Virus record (IMG/VR): IMGVR_UViG_3300028590_000078
Span: 1 to 26,425 of that record
DNA length: 26,425 bases
Source: a virus
Direction: 5' to 3' (one strand)
Part shown: positions 1-7,600 of the stretch, in pieces
Layout: every line of letters begins with the position of its first letter
Numbering within the stretch: position 1 is the first letter of the stretch
Translations under genes and position numbers: made by a program
Notes under the pieces: generated by a model
What the model was told of the DNA's origin: nothing
Databases searched by the model: none
The model's input: the letters and a program-made list of their open reading frames with translations, nothing else

Positions 1-32
1 TCGTTCGAGCCAAATTCATATGTGTTTGTCAT
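1..32 (-). CDS. Start of an unidentified gene running off the left edge
   Basis: Only the first ten codons are visible (MTNTYEFGSN), so no function can be assigned. The start is supported by an ATGA overlap with the TGA stop of the upstream 1026-residue tail gene (ATG at 32-30, TGA at 31-29). A purine-rich ribosome-binding site (GGGAGAGGT, read on the minus strand) sits three bases upstream. An in-frame alternative is not seen; the ATG at 19-17 is in another frame. By position it could be another tail-tip protein or the first lysis gene, since no endolysin has appeared yet in the window. That is inference only. Confidence 0.5.
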   Translation of the reverse strand, partial: MTNTYEFGSN

Positions 33-3000
33 TGTACCTCTCCCAGGTCGGCATTCCAGGTGTTTGGATTGAGCCAGGCATCCCAGGGTTTGGAACCCAG
101 AGAAGCGGTGGGCATGTTGCTTCCTTGGATCGCTGTCACTGTCAACACGCCGACACCTGACAACACACCTACGGCAGACGGTGCAGACGACGTTACAGCG
201 CCGAGCGTACCTTCGCTTGACAGTGTGCCCGCAGTGAATCGTGCGCCCGTTGCAGACGCCGACAGAGTGCCAGTGCCACTGAGCTGACCAGCGATTACTT
301 GGCCCGAACCAACAGTGCCTGTGAGCGTACCCGAACCCGAGAGTGACACCGCCCGCACGAAGTGGGGCTTGGCTGTGGCTGACAGTGTGCCAACACCCGA
401 CAGGCCCACGAGCACATCTTGTGAAGAGTACCCTGTCAATGTGCCCGAGCCACTCAGCCCAGTCGTGATTGTCAGCCGTGGAGTAGTCGTCCCGGACAGC
501 AGTGTGCCCGAACCGCTTAGCGGCCCAGTGATCGCAACAGCCTTGGTAGCAGACCCAGACAATGTGCCCGAGCCAGACAGGCCTGCAGTGATCGACGTGG
601 ACTTGCTAGCCGAACCCGACAGAGTGCCTGAGCCAGAGAGGTTGCCCGTTCGTGAGTAGTTCGAGCCGGACAATCCCTGCAGTGTACCCGACCCAGACAG
701 CGCGCCAGTTGTTGATGCTCCGGGCGTGCGAGTCGAGGTAAGCGTACCGGACCCGGACAGGTTGGCTGTGACCGCAAAGTTGGGTACTCCCACACCAGAC
801 AGGGTACCTGTTCCACTCAGTGTACCTGTTTTGGTGAACCCAACGCTGCGCGTCGAAGTCAACGTGCCCGAGCCGGAGAGTGCGCCGGATGTTGAAACTG
901 CAACAGTCCGGAGAGATGACAGTGTGCCTGATCCTGTGAGTGATCCAGCGGCTGTGATCGCAGGCGTTTGTGTGGCCGACAGTGTGCCAGAGCCAGACAA
1001 GTTTCCTGTACGTGCGTAGCCTGGGATAGATGTCCCAGTCAGTGTACCCGACCCGCTCAGAGTACCAGCAGCCGCAAAGCCAACGACACGAGTCGAGGAC
1101 AGCGTGCCAGAACCTGACAGTGCCGCACTCGCGTTACGATGCGCTGTGCCGGTGCCCGAGAGTGTACCCGAGCCAGACAGTGATCCAGTCTTGGCGAACC
1201 CAACAGATCGAGTTGAAGACAGAGTACCCGAGCCAGACAGATTGCCGGTGGCCGCAAAGCCAGTGTCATACGTCTTGGTCAGCGTGACCCGCTGGGTGTT
1301 GTCCGAGCTGTAGCCTGTGTACACCAGGCTGATCTGCGTGCCTGTGTCAGTGACCACACATCGACCGTACTGCTGAACCACGTTGGTACCCGATGCAGGG
1401 TATGGTCCAACGTCGTAGGGTCCACCCTTGATCGACGCGTTCTGGTACAGCGGAGCGGCTTGGAACACTGGGCATCCACCTGGTGAGCCTGAGCCATCTT
1501 CAGCTGCGAGCGCGTGCATGTCACCGGCAAGGATGATGATGTTCTTGTTGGATGCATCGTAGTACGCAGCCATCTCATCGCGTTCCGTGATGTACCCAGC
1601 CCAGCTGTCATCGCCTGCAGTCGACGTGATGATCCACGGATCAGCTTGGATGATGACGATGACAGGCTCAGTCGCGTTGTCGATCTGCGACTTCAGCCAT
1701 GTCTTCTGTGTGCTGCCCAGCGCAGTCTTGGAACCATTGTCCGTGTTCGCTGAAGGCGACTTGTACGAACGGTTGTCAGTCTGGATGAACCTGACCCGAC
1801 CCCAGACAAACGAGTAGTAGTTAGCGGGCATTGGGAAGAGTTCAGTCTTCGCCGTGTTCCAGTTAGTCCACGCCGTAGCGTCGTCACCCGCAGTAGAGTT
1901 GTTGTTCATACCATCGTGGTCCGACGGAGTATAGGTCATGTTCATCGTCGAGAACACAGCAGCATGGTTCGTTGCCGTGATCTTGGCATTCATCTTGTCT
2001 CGGAAGTTTGCTGTGCCTGTACCGGATGCATCAGCGTAGTACATGTCACCGAGATGGAAGAACAGATCGTCACCACGTGTTGCGATGGCGCCCATGGAAT
2101 CGGAGTCCGTGTTGTTAGCACAGGAAGCAAAGTCGAACGCAAAGTTCGCCGCACCCGTGGGTGCAGTCTTGGCTCGACCAACAGTGCCAGTGTCCAGCGA
2201 CGTACCCGCAGCCGAGTCTGTCATTTCAACACGGTAGTAGTACCGGGTGTTCGCCGTCAGACCTGTAGCCGTCAGCGTGGCATTGCCATCAGAGTCGGGG
2301 GTGACAGCGCCACCGTAGACGACACCTGCAGTGACACCCGAGTCAGTGCCCATCTTGAGACGTACCGACGTAGCGTTGGTAGTCTTGACCTTGATGCGTA
2401 CGGAAGTCGAAGTGTTGGTGTCCGGGATACCCACGACTCGCTGAACAAGGACAGGAGTTGCCGGGCCAGTTGAGCCGGGACGAAGTGCAACGGTAACGCC
2501 CGTCCACTGAAGAGTTGTGCCCGAGTTAGTCTTGGACCAGGTGCGTGTGCCCGTAGCGCCAGCAGTAGCACGTTCCTCATAGAAAGCCCGAGTGTAACGG
2601 CCGGTGCCTGTTGTTTCCGAGTAGCTGGTTGTTCCCGAAAGAACGTTGATCTGGTTAGTCAGCGAGGAGCCGTTCATAGCCAGAACGTGCAGGAGCATCG
2701 CCCCGTTAGTCACGGTCGTAATCGTGGGCATAACGAAAGTCGACTGGACCGGTACGGCGTTGCTCACGAAAGTCACGTCAATGGGTGTGGTCGTATCAAC
2801 ACCAGACCATCGAGACATGCTGCCGCTAAGACGGCCTGCTGCAACGCTTGACGGTACGCTGACAGAACCCGACTCACTGCCCGTTGCAATCTTGTACCAC
2901 ACCGACATGGAGGGTGCAGTGTTGTTAGCAGCCCGAGAGCCACAGCTCACCCAGCCACTAAGCGTTGTGTTCGGAACGGTCGTGCCCGAGTTGGTTACGG

Positions 3001-3109
3001 TCAGGAACAACAGTTCGTTAGCTTGAATCCCCGATGGATAAGGGACAACGGCTGTAGTCGACGAGGCGTTTTCATACAGCGTGGGTGTACCCTCAAGAAC
3101 AATAGCCAT
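29..3109 (-). CDS. Minor tail protein: PhoD-like metallophosphoesterase with C-terminal LSGSGTL repeats (1026 aa)
   Basis: Probable tail-tip protein with an enzymatic domain facing the host surface. Residues 1-210 form a beta-rich tail domain also present in the 1283-residue paralogue upstream. Residues ~220-310 resemble the Fn3-like N-terminal domain of PhoD enzymes, and ~320-605 the PhoD catalytic domain. Visible motifs are FASC (327-330), HLGDMYYAD (352-360), SDHDGMNN (396-403), TDNRSYKS (444-451) and AGDMHA (528-533). C330, D355 and Y358 match the Cys, Asp and Tyr that I recall binding ferric iron in Bacillus PhoD. PhoD enzymes cleave phosphodiesters and phosphomonoesters, including wall teichoic acid. 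From residue 623 to ~1000 there are 19 LSGSGTL-type repeats, then a Trp-rich tail (WDAWLNPNTWN). ATG follows AAGGAG. The active-site motifs look intact; the substrate is unknown. Confidence 0.82.
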   Translation of the reverse strand: MAIVLEGTPTLYENASSTTAVVPYPSGIQANELLFLTVTNSGTTVPNTTLSGWVSCGSRAANNTAPSMSVWYKIATGSESGSVSVPSSVAAGRLSGSMSRWSGVDTTTPIDVTFVSNAVPVQSTFVMPTITTVTNGAMLLHVLAMNGSSLTNQINVLSGTTSYSETTGTGRYTRAFYEERATAGATGTRTWSKTNSGTTLQWTGVTVALRPGSTGPATPVLVQRVVGIPDTNTSTSVRIKVKTTNATSVRLKMGTDSGVTAGVVYGGAVTPDSDGNATLTATGLTANTRYYYRVEMTDSAAGTSLDTGTVGRAKTAPTGAANFAFDFASCANNTDSDSMGAIATRGDDLFFHLGDMYYADASGTGTANFRDKMNAKITATNHAAVFSTMNMTYTPSDHDGMNNNSTAGDDATAWTNWNTAKTELFPMPANYYSFVWGRVRFIQTDNRSYKSPSANTDNGSKTALGSTQKTWLKSQIDNATEPVIVIIQADPWIITSTAGDDSWAGYITERDEMAAYYDASNKNIIILAGDMHALAAEDGSGSPGGCPVFQAAPLYQNASIKGGPYDVGPYPASGTNVVQQYGRCVVTDTGTQISLVYTGYSSDNTQRVTLTKTYDTGFAATGNLSGSGTLSSTRSVGFAKTGSLSGSGTLSGTGTAHRNASAALSGSGTLSSTRVVGFAAAGTLSGSGTLTGTSIPGYARTGNLSGSGTLSATQTPAITAAGSLTGSGTLSSLRTVAVSTSGALSGSGTLTSTRSVGFTKTGTLSGTGTLSGVGVPNFAVTANLSGSGTLTSTRTPGASTTGALSGSGTLQGLSGSNYSRTGNLSGSGTLSGSASKSTSITAGLSGSGTLSGSATKAVAITGPLSGSGTLLSGTTTPRLTITTGLSGSGTLTGYSSQDVLVGLSGVGTLSATAKPHFVRAVSLSGSGTLTGTVGSGQVIAGQLSGTGTLSASATGARFTAGTLSSEGTLGAVTSSAPSAVGVLSGVGVLTVTAIQGSNMPTASLGSKPWDAWLNPNTWNADLGEVQ
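119..1243 (-). repeat. Nineteen tandem ~60-bp coding repeats (LSGSGTL units)
   Basis: In-frame tandem repeats at the 3' end of the 1026-residue tail gene. Each unit is about 20 codons: a near-invariant xLSGSGTL core followed by ~12 variable residues, many of type SSTRSVGFAKTG. I count 19 units. Seventeen of the first eighteen are 18 or 20 residues long and one is 21. The first twelve are the most regular; the last two are degraded (LSSEGTL, LSGVGVL). At DNA level the core appears on the plus strand as variants of CAGTGTGCCCGAGCC. The regular period with a fixed core suggests a repetitive beta-structured shaft or spacer, and DNA like this can change copy number by slippage or recombination. 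Confidence 0.9.
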
Positions 3110-3125
3110 GACGCTCCTTGGTTAT

Positions 3126-3155
3126 GCTGGGGGCCCCAGCGATGAGACCCCCAGC
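3126..3155 (-). terminator. GC-rich hairpin between the 114-aa gene and the 1026-aa tail gene
   Basis: GCTGGGGG (3126-3133) pairs with CCCCCAGC (3148-3155), an 8-bp almost all-GC stem with a 14-base loop. It begins 6 bases after the TAG stop of the 114-residue gene. An alternative fold is the near-perfect palindrome at 3126-3140. No T-run follows; the ribosome-binding site of the next gene comes directly after. It could be a weak terminator, a processing or stability element, or it could modulate translation of the downstream gene. Confidence 0.5.
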
Positions 3156-3161
3156 AATTGG

Positions 3162-3506
3162 CTAGCTCTGGGTGTAGGTGAAGGTAACAGCCAGCGTACC
3201 CTGGGAGGCAAACGCCTGGCTCGTGATGCTCGCACCGTCGAGGTAGGTGCCGGCAGTGATTGCCGTGTGAACACCAATGCCGACGATGGTTGCACCGGAC
3301 GGCACGTCGAAGGTTGCAGTTGCAGTGATGACACCGTTGGAGGGTGCACCCCAGGTAAGTGCCTTGCGTGCGTAAGCCGGCGAACCACCTGAGGGTTCGG
3401 TACCTGCTGATGCACCAGGCGCGGTTGTGTAGATGGCACCGTGTGTTGCCAGCGACCCGTATTCAGTCGCCAGGTTGTTCTTCTGGGTATTGGTCTGGAT
3501 GGCCAT
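3162..3506 (-). CDS. Small probable structural (minor tail/decoration) protein, 114 aa
   Basis: The protein opens MAIQTNTQKNN, has a conserved-looking middle (GGSPAYARKALTW, about residues 40-52), and continues as an alternating beta-type sequence rich in Thr, Ala and Ser to its end. No signal peptide, membrane segment or catalytic motif is visible. Small proteins of this style occur among tail-tip genes of actinobacteriophages, but I cannot name a characterised family. ATG at 3506 follows a strong GGAG site (AAAAAGGAGCAACA). It overlaps the end of the upstream membrane-protein gene by 44 bases in another frame. A GC-rich hairpin just after the stop resembles those after the major capsid and major tail genes, which may hint at an abundant product (inference). 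Confidence 0.7.
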   Translation of the reverse strand: MAIQTNTQKNNLATEYGSLATHGAIYTTAPGASAGTEPSGGSPAYARKALTWGAPSNGVITATATFDVPSGATIVGIGVHTAITAGTYLDGASITSQAFASQGTLAVTFTYTQS

Positions 3507-3756
3507 TGTTGCTCCTTTTTGATTCCAGGTATCTGATCCGAGCTTTTTGCTCGGTGATTTCCCTACGGGCGTCGGCGAGGTTACGCTTCAGCAGATTGAT
3601 ATAGTCGGTCTCATAGTCGACGGGCAAACCCTGTAGGACTTCGGGTTCGAGCACCTTCTTCTTTCTTTTGTGGAGAGCGTCGATAATCCAGGCCCCCACA
3701 CCAAGGATAAATGGGGTCACCAAGCTAACAAACAACCCCACCTTTTCCCATTCCAC
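3463..3756 (-). CDS. Small membrane protein with one N-terminal TM and a coiled-coil tail (97 aa)
   Basis: From GTG at 3756 the product begins MEWEKVG and has one hydrophobic segment at about residues 7-26 (LFVSLVTPFILGVGAWII). A strongly basic stretch follows (HKRKKK), then a charged helix at ~52-77 (NLLKRNLADARREITEQKAR) likely to form a coiled coil, then a hydrophilic end. Upstream in-frame codons back to 3960 would overlap the preceding gene almost fully, so the GTG just past that gene's stop (3765-3767) is preferred; its ribosome-binding site is weak (TAGGG). It is third in a run of three membrane-protein genes. A role in lysis as holin or accessory protein, or as a membrane anchor, is possible but unproven. 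The next gene's start lies inside its end. Confidence 0.65.
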   Translation of the reverse strand: MEWEKVGLFVSLVTPFILGVGAWIIDALHKRKKKVLEPEVLQGLPVDYETDYINLLKRNLADARREITEQKARIRYLESKRSNNGHPDQYPEEQPGD

Positions 3757-3764
3757 GACAAACC

Positions 3765-4205
3765 CTAGGGCTGGGAGTCTCGGAACCGACGGAGTGCTCG
3801 ACGTTCGACAAAGATCTGGCCCGCACGGAACGAGAAGCCGAGCAGGAAGATACTGCTGAACCCGATACTGTTGGTCAGCAGAGCTCCTGATTCGGTACGA
3901 TAACTCAGCAGAAGCCACTCGAACCACCCCAGAAGTGTAGAGAGCGTTATGCACGCCCAAAATTCAATGACGAGTGATGTATCAGGGTCACGCCTGCGGG
4001 GCGCCGACAGAGTCGCATACACCGCTGCAGACGCTGACAAAAGCAACAGCGTCGACCACACATCGCTGAGCGGGTTGCCGAACACCCCATCCACTGTTTG
4101 GTTCGGGCTGAGGTTCATGGTGTAGACCCCGCCGGCGAAAGCCATCAGGATGTAGATAACGACGGCGAGTGAGTTAGTGGGGCTGGTAATGGTGAACTGC
4201 TTCAC
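3765..4205 (-). CDS. Four-TM membrane protein (146 aa), holin candidate
   Basis: From GTG at 4205 the protein begins MKQFTITSP and has four hydrophobic segments, roughly residues 13-31, 48-67, 82-103 and 113-131. The loops are short, and the basic C-terminal end (RRALRRFRD) suggests a cytoplasmic tail. The GTG start is chosen because GGAGGA lies five bases upstream; the longer in-frame start at 4292 would add a non-hydrophobic stretch that merely overlaps the preceding gene. It overlaps that gene by 32 bases. Polytopic small phage membrane proteins near tail and lysis genes are often holins, but no endolysin is adjacent, so the role is open. It does not look like a copy of the preceding four-TM protein. 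Confidence 0.68.
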   Translation of the reverse strand: MKQFTITSPTNSLAVVIYILMAFAGGVYTMNLSPNQTVDGVFGNPLSDVWSTLLLLSASAAVYATLSAPRRRDPDTSLVIEFWACITLSTLLGWFEWLLLSYRTESGALLTNSIGFSSIFLLGFSFRAGQIFVERRALRRFRDSQP

Positions 4206-4596
4206 GAGATTCCTCCGCCCAACAGATGACTTGTGTGAAGACGGAAATCCAGCCCAGTGCAACGAAAGCCCATACCATGGGACTTGGTCCACCGATCAAC
4301 GAGAGCAACCCGAAGCCGATGAATACTGTCCCAAGCATGAGCGCCGGTAACTGTGCGTAGATGGGTCCGATGAGAACGCTGATGACCAACGCAGTGCTGG
4401 CCGCCAGGAAGATGATGCCCCAGGCGACGGGCGAGGCAAATCCGAACGCCGCGGTGAGCTTGTCGTAGTTCAGGAATGATTCGGGCGCGGACAACAGTGA
4501 GACACCGATGCCGGCGCCACCCAGAAAGAGGATGACGCCGAGCACCTGTGCAACACCATGACTCGCGGCTTTGACTAGCATAGCCTTGAATTTCAT
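4174..4596 (-). CDS. Four-TM membrane protein (140 aa), holin candidate
   Basis: The protein begins MKFKAMLVKAASHG and has four hydrophobic segments at roughly residues 15-36, 52-76, 80-101 and 105-125. A short charged C-terminal end (EESREAVHHYQPH) follows. ATG at 4596 is preceded by AAGGAAAG. It starts 14 bases after the end of the 1283-residue tail enzyme, so it is probably on the same transcript. It is the first of three consecutive membrane-protein genes lying between two paralogous tail-enzyme genes. Size and topology fit a holin or holin-like protein. They could also fit a superinfection or membrane-modifying protein. Confidence 0.7.
   Translation of the reverse strand: MKFKAMLVKAASHGVAQVLGVILFLGGAGIGVSLLSAPESFLNYDKLTAAFGFASPVAWGIIFLAASTALVISVLIGPIYAQLPALMLGTVFIGFGLLSLIGGPSPMVWAFVALGWISVFTQVICWAEESREAVHHYQPH
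4211..4216 (-). promoter_or_regulatory. Shine-Dalgarno site deciding a GTG start
   Basis: GGAGGA on the minus strand, five bases upstream of GTG at 4205-4203. It lies inside the 3' end of the preceding gene and supports the GTG start of the 146-residue membrane protein over the longer reading frame. Confidence 0.7.
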
Positions 4597-4610
4597 GGCT
4601 TTCCTTCTCG

Positions 4611-7600
4611 TTATGCCCGAGTCCAGACAGCGACCCAGTCGATGTAGACGTGGCCCTGGGCACTCGTGGGCGGTGGTGTGGCAGACAGGTTCGTTTCGGT
4701 TTGCAACTTCCAGTACATCGGGTTGGTCGGAATGGCAGCCGAGTCCGTGGTCGTGTAGACCGTGTCGTCAAGAATGAACTTGAGCGACGTGGGTGTCCAC
4801 TCGATCACAGCCGTATGCCACTGCGCCATGTTGACGTTGGTGTTAACGATCCACTGGTTCGTGTTCGGCGAGCCGAAGACGTTGTGTGAATAGCCCTGGA
4901 TGTTGTTGCCGAGCCCAGCTTCAGGGAAGTCAATCTCACCCTGGTTCCAGTTCTCACTGGTGGGCCAAAGCAGCCATGCAATCTTGAAGCCCTGAACGGT
5001 ATCCGCCTTGAACCGCACAGCGTAGCGCCCGTAAAGCTGGCCCCACGTTCCGGTGTCAGGAATCGGATTCGCTACCCATGGACGGCCTGTAGCAGGATCC
5101 GTATACACATGGATATCGAGCATCGAGTTGTGCACGGTCACTGTCTTCGTAGAGTCGTAGATACCCTCGTTGGCAAGTGGCCTGCCGTAAGCACGGCTGG
5201 TGTCATGCTGACCATCAGCTGCTGACCAGATCGGTCCGTACACTGCGGGGAACTGACCAAGCGCTGCATTCTCGGTGAAGTCCTCACTCAGGACAAGGTT
5301 CCAGCCGGGAAGGTTGGTGCTCGGTACAGCGACGCCACTGGGGTTGCCCCCAGGTGCAGGAACTGTTGCATCCTCCCAGAAGCGCACGTAGTCGACCCGT
5401 ACCTTCGAAGCGTCGCCAACAAGGCTGTTGCCTACAGAGGCACCAATGTTGAGCAGCAGGTAATGGGGTGAACCATTGTCTTCCGGAATGTAGGAGTACA
5501 CCAGCTGACCGTCGTAGTACACCTTGTTCTGTCCGGGTGCACGATGCAGCCCGTAGGTGTGCCAGCCACCACCCCAGTTGCCCGGGATAGTACCCGAGCC
5601 CTTCGACGCGTGAACGCCGTTAGCCGAGTAGTGGTGGTTACTGGTCATGGAGTTGACACCATCCCAGCCGGTGACTTCAGCAATGTCGTTCTCGCCTGTC
5701 CCGGGCCATGCGTGACCAGTAGTCCACCATGCGGGCCAGTTGTACACAGTCGCCCCGTTGCCCGGGAAGAAGATGCGAGCCTCGACAAAGCCGTAGTTGA
5801 ACTCGAAGCCTGTGTGCCCAGCCACACCATCCCGCGGGTTGGTTGACATGAGAGCACCAGTCGAAGAGTTCGACAGCCTGAGCGTCAGCTCACCATTCTC
5901 GATTGCCACGTTCGAAGACACAGTCGCCACGTTGTTCATCTGCCCACCCTCGACAAACCAGTACGGCGTCCAGAGCGTGCGGTTCAACGTGTTGAAGTCG
6001 TCAGCCCATTTCAGTGACCAGTTGCCCGTAGCACCCACCGGCTGGTAGCCCGAGGGCGGCGGCGGAGGCGGAGGTGGTTCTTCCGTGGGCGGAGGCGTTA
6101 CGACTGGCGTCAGCACAGGATGGATGACCACGGGGGTCATGCCATTGTCTGACGTTGCAGTCTGGTTGCCCGCCCTCACAATCGAGTGGCGAGTAATGCC
6201 TTCACCGGACTTGACACCATCGGCGTAGTTCGCTACCACCCGGAACACCAGGTCGGCATCTGCTTCCAGATACGGTGTGGTGTAGGAGCAGCTTACTCCG
6301 CCAGTGCCACTCGGCGTGAGCGTCACAGTCGGGCCAGATACCTGGTCCCATGTGTAGCTCAGCACAGCACCTTCAGCGTTAGCATCCATCTGAACGAGCA
6401 AGCCCGCCTCGAGGTTGCTTACGTTGGGCCCGGGATCAGCAAACCCAGTCGCGGTGATTGCCGTTCGGTGCACGCGTACCCCAGCAATGCCCGAGGACGT
6501 GGCCACACCAACCTGCACTCGGTGAGTGCGTACGGTAGTGCCACTTGCCTGAACACCCAGAGTCATCGAGTGGGCACGCACGGTGGTACCCGATACCGGG
6601 GCGGGAGTCACAGCGTAGGTCTTGGTCATCGAGATTCGTTCGGTGTTGTCCGCAGAGTAACCCTTGAACACTACCTGGATCTGATTACCAGTGTCGTTGA
6701 TTGTGACTCGGCCATACTGCTGAACCGTGGGGCCAGCTGCCGGGTAAGGGCCTACGTCCCAGGGACCACCCTTGTGGCTTGCTGCCTGGTTGAACGGAGC
6801 AGCCTGGAATACAGGCACACCGCCGGGAGAACCCGAACCATCCTCTGCAGCAAGAGCATGCATGTCACCACCGAGCATGATGATCTTTTTGCCCGATGCC
6901 GAGAAGTGGCTTGCAAGTTCATTGCGTTCCGTAAGGAAGCCACCCCATGCATCATCGCCAGCACTTGTTCCTGTGATCCAGGGAGTATCCTGACCGATGA
7001 TGGCGATGTTGTCTGCAGGCAGTGCAGTGATCTGATCCTTGAGCCACTGCTTCTGGGTGGAACCCAGGGCAGTCTTCGAGGAGTTGTCAGTGTTGCCCGG
7101 GTTCGACTTGTAGGAACGAGTGTCGAGCATGATGAACCGGACACGGCCCCAGTTGAACGCAAAGTAGTTCTGAGGGTTCGGGAACAGTTCGGATCGTGCA
7201 ATGTTCCAGTTGTTCCATGCAGTCGGATCGGAGCCAGCAGCGCCATCGTTGTTCATGCCGTCATGGTCTGAAGGCAGGATGTGCATGTTGGTCGTGGCAA
7301 ACAGATTGACCTGTGAGGTCATTGCCGCGTTCATCCGGTTACGGAAGTTGTCCAGTCCGGTGCCCGATCCATCATGGTAATACAAGTCACCAAGGTGGAA
7401 GGACAGATCATCATTCCGGTTTGCCATCGCTGTGGAAGCAGCTGTGTGGTTACCGGAGTTACAAGATGCGAACGTGAACGAGAACGATGCCGGACCGTTG
7501 GGCGCAGTCTTCAAACGCCCGATGGGCGTAAGGTTGTCTGCGAACTCAGACCCGCTGCTGTTGGTCATCATCACCCGGTAGTAGTACCGAGTCGACGGTG

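Noticed and set aside
119-1243. Regular 60-bp repeats resembling a CRISPR array
   Set aside because: The repeats stay in frame inside a long gene, encode a fixed LSGSGTL core, are degenerate at third positions, and have no separate spacers.
3757-3960. Longer N-terminus for the 97-residue membrane protein
   Set aside because: It would lie wholly over the preceding gene in another frame and encodes an Arg/Ser-rich stretch without membrane or domain character.
4206-4292. Longer N-terminus for the 146-residue membrane protein
   Set aside because: A GGAGGA site points to the GTG at 4205, and the extra residues only mirror the overlapping gene.
6186-7271. 361-codon open frame on the plus strand
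   Set aside because: It lies antisense to the conserved PhoD-like domain, whose motifs prove the minus strand is coding.
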